The notes under the pieces are model-generated. The model was not told where the DNA came from and ran no database searches. It saw only the letters and a program-made list of their open reading frames with translations. From JBBQNJ01 sp038329845 (lineage in GTDB: Bacteria > Planctomycetota > Phycisphaerae > Tepidisphaerales > Tepidisphaeraceae), in assembly GCA_038329845.1 (NCBI GenBank), contig JBBQNJ010000056.1:1-33936 (forward strand): 33,936 nt of DNA, written 5' to 3'. Below are positions 17,213 to 25,221 of the stretch, one piece after another. The stretch's first letter is position 1, and the number at the start of each line of letters is the position of its first letter. The position numbers were made by a program, and so were the translations under genes.

Positions 17213-17987
17213 ATGCGGCTTGGCAGATCAATGGCGGCGGGCGCGATCGTCGGGGTCGCGGGAATTGTGTTCGCCGGGGCAAATGCCGCCGACGCGGCGG
17301 CGATCAGCGTGAGTCTCTATGCGACGAATGGGACTGATCCGGTGAAGAAGATGGTGTCCGGCGATACTGCCGGGGTGGTTCCAGTGGCGAAACTGGAACA
17401 ACGTCGGGCCATTTTCCAGCAGCATTACGACGGGACAAACAGGCAATACAAACTTACTTAACGATCAAGGCACCGCGACCGGCACCAATATGACGTTTGG
17501 CTATCCAACCGCAAGCGCCTATTCCACCACCACCGCCGCCGTCGCCGATGACAAGCGCATGATGAACAGTTGGGTTGGGATCACGTCTTTCACGGTTTCG
17601 AACCTGCCGACTTCCATCACTGCCGGCGGCTACGACCTGTACGTGTATTTCGATTGGCATCAGACGGCATCAACCGCGACGGTCAGCGTGCAAGTCGGCT
17701 CGACAACGGTATGGGGCAAGGATTCGACTACCAATTTCGCCAGCACTGCGAATCCGTCCTTCGTCGAGGCGACGGGCACATCGTCTGGCACGGCTAATAC
17801 GAGCAATTACTTCCACTTTGCGGGTCTATCGGGCAATTCAGTCGCCGCCACCATTACCGGCAGCCCGACGAAGCCCATTACCGGCTTTCAGATTGTCGCC
17901 GTTCCCGAGCCGACGGCGTTGGCCGGGCTGGGGATCGGTTCAATGTTGATGCTCGGTCGGCCGCGCGGCCGGCGCGCGGCCGTTTAG
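17213..17987 (+). pseudogene. PEP-CTERM sorting protein, split by a one-base frameshift
   Basis: The ATG at 17213 has a perfect AGGAGGT 6 bases upstream and starts MRLGRSMAAGAIVGVAGIVFAGANAADAAA, a clear Sec signal. The frame runs to a stop at 17459-17461, but the reading becomes nonsense after GVVPVA. If one A of the AAA at 17390-17392 is removed, the text reads GVVPVANWNNVG, the usual PEP-CTERM family wording, and stays open to 17987. The C-terminus is the sorting signal VPEPTALAGLGIGSMLML followed by RPRGRR. The repaired protein would have about 257 residues with a Ser/Thr-rich middle (domain with DLYVYFDWHQT). PEP-CTERM proteins are exported, processed by exosortase and surface-linked. 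It is a real mutation or an assembly error; the second part may be read as a separate frame from 17490. Confidence 0.8.
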
Positions 17988-18044
17988 GGCATCCAGTGTC
18001 TTGTTGAGGTCACAGGTCAGGACAACTCATTTGCGAGGTCAGCC

Positions 18045-18923
18045 ATGTTTAAGCGTCGTGCTTCGGCTCGGGGTTTTACGCTGGTCGAGCTGCTCGTTGT
18101 GATTGGGATTATCGCACTGTTAATCAGTGTGCTGCTGCCGGCGCTGAACAAGGCCCGCCAGGCGGCATTGACCGTTTCTTGCGCCAGCAACATGCGCCAG
18201 ATCGGCCAGATGATGGTGTTCTACCACGACAAGTACAAAGTGTTGCCCTTCGGGCTGTGGACCAAGGAGCCTCCCAACAATCGCCGAGTCTCGTGGGATG
18301 ACATGATGGGCGATTATCTCTACGGCTCGGAACTGCGCGACTGGCCGCGGACCGACTATCGTAATTACTGGCAGTCGGCGGCCAAGTATGGGCAAGTGCC
18401 GATCCTCATCTGCCCGGCCGACACCATCCCTCGATACAACGCGTCGGCGGGAAACGACTGGATCCAGTTGTCCTACTCGATGGTCGGCAATGGCCAGTCT
18501 AAAACCCAGGGCGGCGGCACCGGCAACAAGCTCGATGGCGCCACGATTCCGGTAGGCTCGCCTCCGATCCATACTCGGCTGACGCAAGTTCCCAACGCCT
18601 CGGAAACGCTCCTGCTGGTCGAGTACATTAACAACTGGAACATCGCTGGCACCGGTCTTTGGCAGATGCCCTACGGCGCCAAGGGGTTGATGGACGCCTA
18701 TCCGATCGATACCAACCTGTCTTTGGTGAATCAGACCGCCACGATTCATACCCGCGGCGTGAGATTGACCAATAACCCCTCGATCGGCGACCCCATTTAC
18801 AAGTCGAAGAACAACTACCTGTTCTGCGACGGCCACGTCGCGTTCCTCAGCGCCCTGGAAACCGGCGATCCCGCCGATTCCAACGTCGGCAAGCGCTACT
18901 GGACGCGGGCCAACAATGACTAG
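18045..18923 (+). CDS. Type II secretion/type IV pilin-like pseudopilin (H-X9-DG family)
   Basis: This encodes 292 residues. The N-terminus is a class III prepilin signal: RRASARG followed by FTLVELLVVIGIIALLISVLLPAL, with the cleavage between Gly10 and Phe11 and Glu15 at position 5 of the mature protein. A SCASNMRQIGQMM block follows at about 45. The C-terminal hallmark NYLFCDGHVAFL gives the family its DG motif. These proteins are very abundant in planctomycetes; roles in surface fibres or secretion are inferred rather than known. GAGG lies 7 bases before the ATG. It follows the broken PEP-CTERM gene by 57 bases and may share its transcript. Confidence 0.92.
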   Translation: MFKRRASARGFTLVELLVVIGIIALLISVLLPALNKARQAALTVSCASNMRQIGQMMVFYHDKYKVLPFGLWTKEPPNNRRVSWDDMMGDYLYGSELRDWPRTDYRNYWQSAAKYGQVPILICPADTIPRYNASAGNDWIQLSYSMVGNGQSKTQGGGTGNKLDGATIPVGSPPIHTRLTQVPNASETLLLVEYINNWNIAGTGLWQMPYGAKGLMDAYPIDTNLSLVNQTATIHTRGVRLTNNPSIGDPIYKSKNNYLFCDGHVAFLSALETGDPADSNVGKRYWTRANND

Positions 18924-19057
18924 CTCGAGGGCTCTAACACCCCTGCCCTTACAGGCCGTGCGACCAAGCGGTACACATCCGAAAATTCTGGTGCGGCAAT
19001 GCAGTATGCGCCCGCATGGATATTGCCTTTTGGCGGGGCGGGCGTACAAACACTCGC

Positions 19058-20014
19058 GTGACGGAACTGAATGTCGATTTGCGCGGGCTGAAGCTGAAAA
19101 ATCCGACCCTGACTTGTTCGGGGACGTGCGGGTATGCGTTCGAGTATGCCGACTTTCTTGATCTGTCGCGGCTGGGTTGCTTCGTCACCAAGTCGATCAC
19201 TCGCGAACACCGGCGCGGAAACGCCCCGGCGCGGATCGTGGAGACCCGCGCCGGGATGCTCAACGCCATCGGACTGGCCAACGTCGGGCTGGAGCGATTT
19301 CTCGCAGAAAAAGTGCCCCTGCTGAAAAAAATGCCGTGTCCGGTGATCGTGAACGTCGCCGGGCACAGCCTCGATGATTACGTGACCACTTGCGGCGCGA
19401 TTGCGGATCAACGGTGCGTCGCGGCGATCGAGTTGAACGTATCGTGCCCGAACGTAAAGGACGGCCTGACGTTCGGAACCCATCCGGGGCGGCTGAAGGA
19501 ACTGACGTCCGAGGTCAAAAAGGTTCTCGCCGGCACGCGACTGATCGTGAAATTGTCGCCGAACGTCGAGGACATCACCGCCACCGCCCGCGCCGCGATC
19601 GAGGGCGGTGCCGACATCCTGTCGATGGTCAACACCTTCACGGCGATGGCGATCGACATCTGGAAGAAGCGTCCACGGCTCGCCAACGTGACCGGGGGAC
19701 TGTCCGGGCCGGCGATCAAGCCGATCGCGCTGCACCTGGTGAGCCGGGTCTACCGCAACGTCGCCAAGAGCGCCGGCGTGCCGATCATCGCGATGGGGGG
19801 CATTCAGATGTGGTCCGATGCCGTCGAGTTCATGCTCGCCGGCGCCTCGGCGGTGGCGATCGGCACGGCGTTGTTCGTCGATCCGGCCACGCCCGCGAAG
19901 ATTTGCCAGGGACTCGAGTCGTATCTGGAAAAGTCGGGGATCGGGCGTTTGTCGGACTTGACCGGAGCGTTGGAGTTGCCGGGAGATCAGCCGCAAGCGG
20001 CACCGTATCCGTGA
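19058..20014 (+). CDS. pyrD: Dihydroorotate dehydrogenase, class 1B catalytic subunit
   Basis: This encodes about 318 residues from a GTG at 19058 (MTELNVDLRG); ATG at 19016 adds 14 non-family residues. It oxidises dihydroorotate to orotate with FMN in pyrimidine synthesis. Visible are LKLKNPTLTCSGTCGYAFEY, Lys45 in FVTKSITREHRRGN, and the catalytic Cys130 in IELNVSCPNVKDG. The FMN region has IVKLSPNVEDI, NTFTAMAIDI, the GGLSGPAIKPIALHLV block, and PIIAMGGIQMWSDAVEFMLAGASAVAIGTALF. This wording is the class 1B (PyrDB) type, which needs an electron-transfer partner PyrK to use NAD; no pyrK is in this window. A short tandem duplication spans its stop codon. Confidence 0.92.
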   Translation: MTELNVDLRGLKLKNPTLTCSGTCGYAFEYADFLDLSRLGCFVTKSITREHRRGNAPARIVETRAGMLNAIGLANVGLERFLAEKVPLLKKMPCPVIVNVAGHSLDDYVTTCGAIADQRCVAAIELNVSCPNVKDGLTFGTHPGRLKELTSEVKKVLAGTRLIVKLSPNVEDITATARAAIEGGADILSMVNTFTAMAIDIWKKRPRLANVTGGLSGPAIKPIALHLVSRVYRNVAKSAGVPIIAMGGIQMWSDAVEFMLAGASAVAIGTALFVDPATPAKICQGLESYLEKSGIGRLSDLTGALELPGDQPQAAPYP

Positions 20015-20044
20015 AATGGCGGTGCCGTATCCGTTAGATGGCGG
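20003..20044 (+). repeat. Two-copy 22-bp tandem duplication across the pyrD stop
   Basis: CCGTATCCGTGAAATGGCGG at 20003-20022 is repeated with two changes (CCGTATCCGTTAGATGGCGG) at 20025-20044. The first copy supplies the TGA stop. Confidence 0.8.
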
Positions 20045-20069
20045 ATCGGGGATCGAAAAGCCCGATCCG
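20042..20069. other. Hairpin downstream of pyrD
   Basis: GATCGGG and CCCGATC form a 7-bp stem with a GATCGAAAAG loop just after the pyrD stop. There is no T-tract on the + strand, so factor-independent termination is doubtful. Confidence 0.4.
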
Positions 20070-20134
20070 GACGGGAATCGAACTTGTCCGCTGATCGCGC
20101 CTTGCGGTTCTTGCCGATGAACAGTCCGGGCGCC

Positions 20135-20164
20135 TTGGATGCGACTTTGGCCCGGCGCTATGAT
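20135..20164 (+). promoter_or_regulatory. Putative promoter of the LPS-kinase-like gene
   Basis: TTGGAT (20135-20140) and TATGAT (20159-20164) are 18 bases apart. It lies 40 bases before the ATG at 20204 and so supports that start over the longer frame. Confidence 0.5.
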
Positions 20165-20203
20165 TGCGCGCCGTTGAACCGTTTTCTCCCGCACGCCACG
20201 CCG

Positions 20204-21481
20204 ATGGCTTATTCTTCGCCGATAGACCGCCTCCAGTCGATCCATCTCGTCCGCGAGCGCCTGTTCCGCGACGATGCGGAGTTCGCGCAGTTCGCCGATG
20301 CCGAGTCGCTTGCCCATCCCAACGCCGGACTGCTCGATTACCTCTTCTCCGTCGGCGACGATCCCCATGAGCCGGAAGATATCTTTCCCCGGTTGCGGTG
20401 GGGGGGCGTATTCATCTATATCGCCCGATCGCGGCGGGCGCTGCGCCAGATGCCGGCGCGATTCGCCGAACGCGGGTTCTTGGTTTTGCGCGGCCATGAG
20501 TCGCTGCGTCTGGGGCGCCTGCCGCTGCTATCGCGGCGGCTGCATTTTTTTGTCGCCCGCAAGGTCAACCTGATCCCCCCGCGCGAGATTAGCGATCGGT
20601 TCACTTATCACGTGCAACTGGTTCGTCCGGGAACACGGGATGAGTACGTCGTTCACAAAGAGGTCCCGGCGATCGAGCGGGTGGTGGCACGGCTTCAGAA
20701 GCGTTTTCCTAACATCCCGCAGGAAACGGTCGAGCGTCGGGCCCGCAAGTTCACCGAGAAAATTTTTCCGCTGTTTCTGACCCGCGAGGCGGCGATGCTC
20801 AAGATTCTTGAGCGCGACCTGCCGGGGGAGTTCGCTCACCGCGTGCCGAATGTGCTGGACCTGGAACAGGATTCCCGCGGGTTCGTCCGCTCGCTGCGGA
20901 TGCGCTGGCTGCGCATGGGGGGGCGAACGCTCAGCCAGCTCGAGTTCGCCAAGCAATCGGCCGAACTGCTCAGCGTGCTGCACGACCGCGTCGGGGTCAT
21001 CCATTTGGACCTGCGGCTGGATAATTTTGTCATCACGCCGGCGGGGGTGGGGTTCGTCGATTTCGGTTCCTCGGTGCGGGTAGGGGAGAACATCCAGGCC
21101 AATCCGCTGCTGAACACAATTTTCGATGAACTGATGCGGACGAGCGAGATTCAGCGGATGCTCGAAAAAATGACAGCCAGCGGGGCGGTGACCTCGAAGG
21201 CAATCAGCCAGGGTTATCAGAAAGTGGACAAGGCGGTGGACTACTTCTATCTGGCGGTGCAGATGAACGTGCCGCATCGGAACCCCGACCTGGTAGGCCT
21301 GGTGCGCCACGACCCGGAAAGCGAGGAGGCGCGAGCCTTATCGCGATTGACCCAGGAAGTGCTTCGACCCCGCGACCCCGAGCGGCCGATGTACCGTTCA
21401 GCGCGAGATATTCTTAGCGGACTGTGCCGTCTGGAATCGGCTCTTAAGGCCCGCACGCCGCCCGCGGCGATGAGCGCCTGA
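20204..21481 (+). CDS. LPS/Kdo-kinase-like protein with protein-kinase fold
   Basis: This encodes 425 residues from the ATG at 20204 (MAYSSPIDRLQ). The frame also extends to a TTG at 20084, but a promoter lies within that part. Residues about 1-150 form an N-terminal domain with no recognised motif. The kinase core follows: a candidate ATP Lys in YVVHKEVPA, the catalytic loop HLDLRLDN (His267, Asp269, Asn274), and the metal-binding FVDFGSS (Asp286). This HxDxxxxN plus DFG arrangement fits the Kdo/heptose kinase (WaaP/KdkA/InaA) branch, which phosphorylates LPS core sugars at the inner membrane face. The substrate is not determined by sequence. No other LPS genes are adjacent, so a protein or other substrate is possible. 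The C-terminal 130 residues are helical and charged. Confidence 0.75.
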   Translation: MAYSSPIDRLQSIHLVRERLFRDDAEFAQFADAESLAHPNAGLLDYLFSVGDDPHEPEDIFPRLRWGGVFIYIARSRRALRQMPARFAERGFLVLRGHESLRLGRLPLLSRRLHFFVARKVNLIPPREISDRFTYHVQLVRPGTRDEYVVHKEVPAIERVVARLQKRFPNIPQETVERRARKFTEKIFPLFLTREAAMLKILERDLPGEFAHRVPNVLDLEQDSRGFVRSLRMRWLRMGGRTLSQLEFAKQSAELLSVLHDRVGVIHLDLRLDNFVITPAGVGFVDFGSSVRVGENIQANPLLNTIFDELMRTSEIQRMLEKMTASGAVTSKAISQGYQKVDKAVDYFYLAVQMNVPHRNPDLVGLVRHDPESEEARALSRLTQEVLRPRDPERPMYRSARDILSGLCRLESALKARTPPAAMSA

Positions 21482-21535
21482 TCATCCCGCACCCGGGCGA
21501 AAGACCGCGACGGAAAAACAATCCGATTTTTCCCC

Positions 21536-21564
21536 TTGACTGCGCCGTTCGACCCCGCTTAAAT
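21536..21564 (+). promoter_or_regulatory. Promoter of the acidic-protein gene
   Basis: TTGACT (21536-21541) and TTAAAT (21559-21564) are 17 bases apart. Both are near consensus, and the unit is closed by a strong terminator at 22111. Confidence 0.7.
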
Positions 21565-21642
21565 GCCGCCACTTGCGGCCTTGCCGTGTTGGGAGCGGCG
21601 GCCTGAGGCGAATGCCTTGAAAACCCTCGTGTGGACCGAACC

Positions 21643-22080
21643 ATGACCACCCAGCGACCTTGCGAACTCGTATGTTCTTCTTCCCGCATCAGCGTTCTTC
21701 TGGACGATGGGAAGCTCACCGCGATCGATGTGATGGCGGACTTGCGGCGCGAACTCGGGCTGGACCGATTCGCCGGCGACTTATCGCCCCAGGGCGCAAA
21801 GCGCAAGCCCGCGCCGCCGGAAGACGACGGCGATAATGAGGCCGAGCAAGAGAGCGAAGGTCAGCCCGCCGACGATGGCGACGAGACCGCGGAAGAGGAG
21901 GAGTTCGAGGAGGTCGAAGACGAAGACGAAGACGAGGAAGAGGATGACGAAGACGAGGAGGACGATGACGACGACGAAGAGGAAGAAGAGGAAGAAGACG
22001 AGGATGACGACTTCGACGATCCTGACGCCTACGACGATGACGATGACGACGATGATGACTTCGACGATGATGATGACTGA
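21643..22080 (+). CDS. Extremely acidic low-complexity protein
   Basis: This encodes 145 residues from the ATG at 21643 (GTG at 21631 is an alternative). The first 45 residues are a normal segment, MTTQRPCELVCSSSRISVLLDDGK, then LTAIDVMADLRRELGLDRF, which could be a small folded domain. From about residue 60 to the end the protein is almost all Asp and Glu with a few Phe, Tyr, Ala and Pro, so it must be very acidic and disordered. RNA polymerase delta subunit and some nucleic-acid mimics have similar acidic tails, but the N-terminal part here is not one I recognise. It has its own promoter and terminator, consistent with a single-gene transcript. The DNA is a GA/GAC-rich tandem-like run, so length variation is likely. 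Confidence 0.7.
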   Translation: MTTQRPCELVCSSSRISVLLDDGKLTAIDVMADLRRELGLDRFAGDLSPQGAKRKPAPPEDDGDNEAEQESEGQPADDGDETAEEEEFEEVEDEDEDEEEDDEDEEDDDDDEEEEEEEDEDDDFDDPDAYDDDDDDDDDFDDDDD

Positions 22081-22098
22081 TTGAGCCGCGGCTCAATC
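22079..22098. other. Perfect 20-bp palindrome
   Basis: GATTGAGCCG is followed by its exact reverse complement CGGCTCAATC, beginning inside the stop codon of the acidic-protein gene. It may be a hairpin in the 3' end of the mRNA or a dimeric protein site. Confidence 0.85.
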
Positions 22099-22110
22099 GA
22101 TTCTCAGCAC

Positions 22111-22142
22111 ACGGCGGCCCCGCCAGCGGGTCCGCCGTTTTT
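22111..22142 (+). terminator. Rho-independent terminator
   Basis: ACGGCGGCCCCGC and GCGGGTCCGCCGT pair with one mismatch across a 2-base-centred loop (CA), giving a stem of up to 13 bp before a run of five T at 22138-22142. It ends the acidic-protein transcript. Confidence 0.9.
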
Positions 22143-22221
22143 CATGACCGACCTTCGGACCAGGCGGGAAAAGCCTCAACCTCGTGGCCCGTTGCCTTAC
22201 CGGCCAATCGCTCGCCCACGG

Positions 22222-22250
22222 TTGGCCCGCCGGCAGATCGCAAGTACATT
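22222..22250 (+). promoter_or_regulatory. Promoter of lemA-family gene
   Basis: TTGGCC (22222-22227) and TACATT (22245-22250) are 17 bases apart. The expected transcription start falls at or next to the ATG at 22258, so the mRNA may be leaderless. Confidence 0.5.
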
Positions 22251-22257
22251 GATGCTG

Positions 22258-22830
22258 ATGGAACAGGGCGGCTGGGTCTGCGTGGCGGTGGCGGTCGTGG
22301 GCGTGCTGGTGGCGGTGGGTCTTCCCCTGGCGTGGTACAACAAGCTGGTGCGCCTGCGCCAGTTGATCCGCGAGAGCTGGGGCAACGTCGATGTGCAGCT
22401 TCGCCGCCGATACGATCTGATTCCCAACCTGGTCAATGTCGTCAAGGGATACGCCCGGCACGAGCGCGAGGTCTTTGAACACGTCGCCGCGGCCCGCGAC
22501 CGGGCCCAGTCCAACCACGGCGCCGTGGCCGACCAGGCGGGTGACGAGCGGACCATGGTTCGGGCTGTTCAACAGCTTCTCGCAGTCGCCGAGGCCTATC
22601 CGCAACTGCGAGCTTCCGACAATTTCCTGGAATTGCAGCGAGAACTGAGCAACACCGAGGACCGCATCGCCGCGGCCCGGCGTTTCTACAACGCCAATGT
22701 GCGCGATTACAATATCGCTCGCACGATATTTCCCACGATGATCGTCGCCGGCATGGGCGATTTTCCCCCCGCCGACTATTTTGAGGTGGACGACTTCACC
22801 ATGCGCCAGGTGCCGAACATCGAATTGTAA
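22258..22830 (+). CDS. lemA: LemA family membrane protein
   Basis: This encodes about 190 residues from the ATG at 22258 (MEQGGWVC); ATG at 22252 adds two residues. No Shine-Dalgarno is visible, and a promoter ends at 22250, which favours a leaderless start. One N-terminal helix (about residues 6-25, VCVAVAVVGVLVAVGLPLAW) is followed by the LemA block YNKLVRLRQLIRESWGNVDVQLRRRYDLIPNLVNVVKGYARHEREV. Later family segments are YPQLRASDNFLELQRELSNTEDRIAAARRFYNANVRDYN and FPTMIVA. LemA proteins are inner-membrane proteins with a periplasmic helical bundle and no agreed function. A partner protease or TPM gene is not next to it here; the next gene is convergent. Confidence 0.92.
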   Translation: MEQGGWVCVAVAVVGVLVAVGLPLAWYNKLVRLRQLIRESWGNVDVQLRRRYDLIPNLVNVVKGYARHEREVFEHVAAARDRAQSNHGAVADQAGDERTMVRAVQQLLAVAEAYPQLRASDNFLELQRELSNTEDRIAAARRFYNANVRDYNIARTIFPTMIVAGMGDFPPADYFEVDDFTMRQVPNIEL

Positions 22831-22837
22831 GCCGCCT

Positions 22838-25012
22838 CTAGACGCGCTGGGCGACTTGGCGGCGGTCGGACGCCGCGACCTCGGAAGGCGGCGGCGGGGG
22901 GGCCGGGGGCGGCGGGGGAGTGCGCCGAGCCGTCGCGCGGGCGGCGGGCCGCGGCGCGCCGAGCGAATCGCCGACGCCGCGGGCATCATTGATCACCAGT
23001 CCGGCGATCCGCGCTCCCACGCTCAGCAGGGCATCGCGCGATCGCACCATCGCACCACGGGTCGCTTTCGAGACCCGCGCCACCAGGACCGTGGCATCGA
23101 CCATCGCCCCCAGGATTCGCGCATCCGGCAACGCAAGCACGCTCGGGGCGTCCACCACGACCCGGTCGTAGCGGTCGGTGAGGATCAAGAGCACGTCCGC
23201 CAGTGCCTGACTATTGAGCAGATCGGCGGGATTCGGCGGCCTCGGTCCGCTATCCAGAAAATCCAGCCCCTCGGTGCGCGTCCTGACGATCACCCCATCG
23301 GATGACTCCTGCCCGCTGAGCACCTGGCTCAATCCCCGATCCCCGCCGCAGCCCAGCATCGCGCCCAAGGATGGGTGGCGGTAGTCGGCATCGACCAGCA
23401 GCACTTTCTTGCCCGCGCGAGCGATTGCGACGGCCAGGCCGGCGGCGACCGTCGTCTTGCCGTCGCCGTCGCTGGCGGAGGTCACCAACAGGCTCTTGCA
23501 AGCTCCCTTGGCGTATAAAAATCCCAGGGCCGTGTCGATCGGAGCGCACGCGCCGATCAGCATCGCGCCGGGCTCGGCGGTCCGTGAGGCCCGCAACGAG
23601 CGGCTGCGCGGAATCGACGCGAGGATCGGCAGCCGCAGCGCCGTCACCAACTCGCTCATCGAGCGCAGCCGCCCATCCAGCAGTCCGGCGATAAGGCCGG
23701 CCAGCAGCCCCGCGCCTAGCCCAATCCACAGCGACGGCGCCAGTCGCGGCGACTGTGGCGCCGAAGGCTCGGTCGCCGCCGACACGACCGTCGCCGCGAT
23801 CGAGCCTGGATCGGACCCCGCCAGCGACTTTAGCTCGAGAATCTGGGCGTCGTAGGCCTCGCACAAACGCTGGGTCCGTTGCACATCCGTCTCGATCCGC
23901 CGCAACTCGGCCGAATGCCCGCTGCGCTCCAGTTCCGCTCGCTGCAATTCGTTCAGCGACTTCTGCAACTCCTGTTCGCGATGCTGCGCGCTCTCGAAGG
24001 TCGCTTCGAGCATCGCCGCCCGCGACAGCTCGAGCTGATCCATCCGCGCCCGCACCCGCTGCACCATGGGATGCTCCTCGAGGTAGCGCCGGCGGCGAAG
24101 ATCTCGCAGGCTCTCCTCGAGAGTCGCCAGTTCAGTGCGGATCGACGCCTGCCGGGCCTCATCGCCGCCGACCAGCCCCTGCCGGCGCATCGCCTCCAGC
24201 GCCGCCAGTTGGTTTGGGCGCGATCGCAGCGGTCGCAACGCTTCTTCGTATCGCCCTCGCGTCTCGATCGTCGCCATGTGCGCATCGGTCAATGACCCTG
24301 ACAACGCCTGTATCCGGCGGCGAAGCTCAATTTCGGGCGCACCACCGGCTTGACCAGCGCTGCGACGATAGTCCTCCATCGCCTGCGTCTTCTTCGCCAG
24401 GTCTGCCTGCCAACGCGCCTTTTCAGCGGCTAGATCTTCGATGCGATCCGACGCCGACGAGCGGGTCTTTTTGGCGCTAAAGGCGATGTAGGCGTTGGTG
24501 ATCTCGGTCGCCCCGACCCGGGCGTCGCGCGGCTTTGATGCGACATATCCCACCGCCAGCACGCCGGCCTCGCGCGTGAACTCCACCCGCAGCCCGTCGC
24601 GCAGCGCCTCGACCGGATCGTCGGCCCCCGCCACCGTCGGCATCGCCTGAAGCGCCGGGGATCCGGCCGCCACCGCGAGCACCGCCGTCGATCGAATCAC
24701 CTCTGCCTGCGAAGCCAGGCTCGCCGGCATCGGCGGCTGCGCCCCGACATAACCCGAACTCTGTCGGGTGATAAGCAGCTTGACGCTGGAATGGTAGCGC
24801 AGCGGCGCGGCGACGAAATACGCCAACCCCAACGCCGCCCCGGCCGCGGCCAACATGGCAATGATCGGCCACCGTCGCAGCAGCCGTCCGAGGACGACTC
24901 CGATCGGCGCCGATGAAGGCTGGGTGAACAAATCCAACGCCGGGCGAGGATACCCGCTGATCGAGGCTTGGCGCTGCGCCTGTTCGCTTGCCATGGCAGA
25001 AGGGGTTCGCAT
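22838..25012 (-). CDS. Wzz/BY-kinase-like exopolysaccharide protein without tyrosine cluster
   Basis: This encodes 724 residues. There is a membrane helix at about 50-70, a periplasmic Wzz-type region (RYHSSVKLLITRQSS), a long coiled coil (about 180-390), a second helix near 422-442, and then a cytoplasmic ATPase. The ATPase has the BY-kinase Walker A SASDGDGKTT (around 515), Walker A' VLLVDADYRHP (around 542) and Walker B VVVDAPS (around 620). Such proteins control polysaccharide chain length and export. The usual C-terminal Tyr cluster is missing. The end is instead a proline-rich tail (RRTPPPPPAPPPPPSE), so autophosphorylation of the normal type is unlikely. The start ATG at 25012 has no clear Shine-Dalgarno; ATG at 24994 (MASEQ) is possible. 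No glycosyltransferases are nearby. Confidence 0.85.
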   Translation of the reverse strand: MRTPSAMASEQAQRQASISGYPRPALDLFTQPSSAPIGVVLGRLLRRWPIIAMLAAAGAALGLAYFVAAPLRYHSSVKLLITRQSSGYVGAQPPMPASLASQAEVIRSTAVLAVAAGSPALQAMPTVAGADDPVEALRDGLRVEFTREAGVLAVGYVASKPRDARVGATEITNAYIAFSAKKTRSSASDRIEDLAAEKARWQADLAKKTQAMEDYRRSAGQAGGAPEIELRRRIQALSGSLTDAHMATIETRGRYEEALRPLRSRPNQLAALEAMRRQGLVGGDEARQASIRTELATLEESLRDLRRRRYLEEHPMVQRVRARMDQLELSRAAMLEATFESAQHREQELQKSLNELQRAELERSGHSAELRRIETDVQRTQRLCEAYDAQILELKSLAGSDPGSIAATVVSAATEPSAPQSPRLAPSLWIGLGAGLLAGLIAGLLDGRLRSMSELVTALRLPILASIPRSRSLRASRTAEPGAMLIGACAPIDTALGFLYAKGACKSLLVTSASDGDGKTTVAAGLAVAIARAGKKVLLVDADYRHPSLGAMLGCGGDRGLSQVLSGQESSDGVIVRTRTEGLDFLDSGPRPPNPADLLNSQALADVLLILTDRYDRVVVDAPSVLALPDARILGAMVDATVLVARVSKATRGAMVRSRDALLSVGARIAGLVINDARGVGDSLGAPRPAARATARRTPPPPPAPPPPPSEVAASDRRQVAQRV

Positions 25013-25070
25013 TCAAGAATCATCATTCACCGTGACGAGGCCAACCCGGCGTCGGCATCGACAAGGCATC

Positions 25071-25100
25071 CACTATACCCGCGATTGAGGATGCGCCCAA
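25071..25100 (-). promoter_or_regulatory. Possible promoter of the wzc-like gene
   Basis: On the minus strand TATAGT (25071-25076) lies 18 bases after TTGGGC (25095-25100). The -35 match is weak. Confidence 0.35.
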
Positions 25101-25221
25101 TGCGCCGGCGTCGCGTCGCGCGAGAACCCACCACGGCACCGCACATCGGCTGGATTTCGGTGCAAATCCCGCGTCGCTGCCTCAGGGGGCAGCGCATCCG
25201 GCGGGTTCTGCGTCGGGTCGA

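Noticed and set aside
20041..20090. TTCGATTCCC on the minus strand, like a tRNA T-arm
   Set aside because: No acceptor stem, D-arm or anticodon arm can be built around it.
25157..25195. Cobalamin-riboswitch-like text (GGTGCAAATCC...GCTGCC) upstream of gltB
   Set aside because: It lies upstream of the predicted gltB promoter (25222-25250), the B12 box (GACCTGCC-like) is missing and gltB is not a B12-regulated gene. The resemblance is probably chance.
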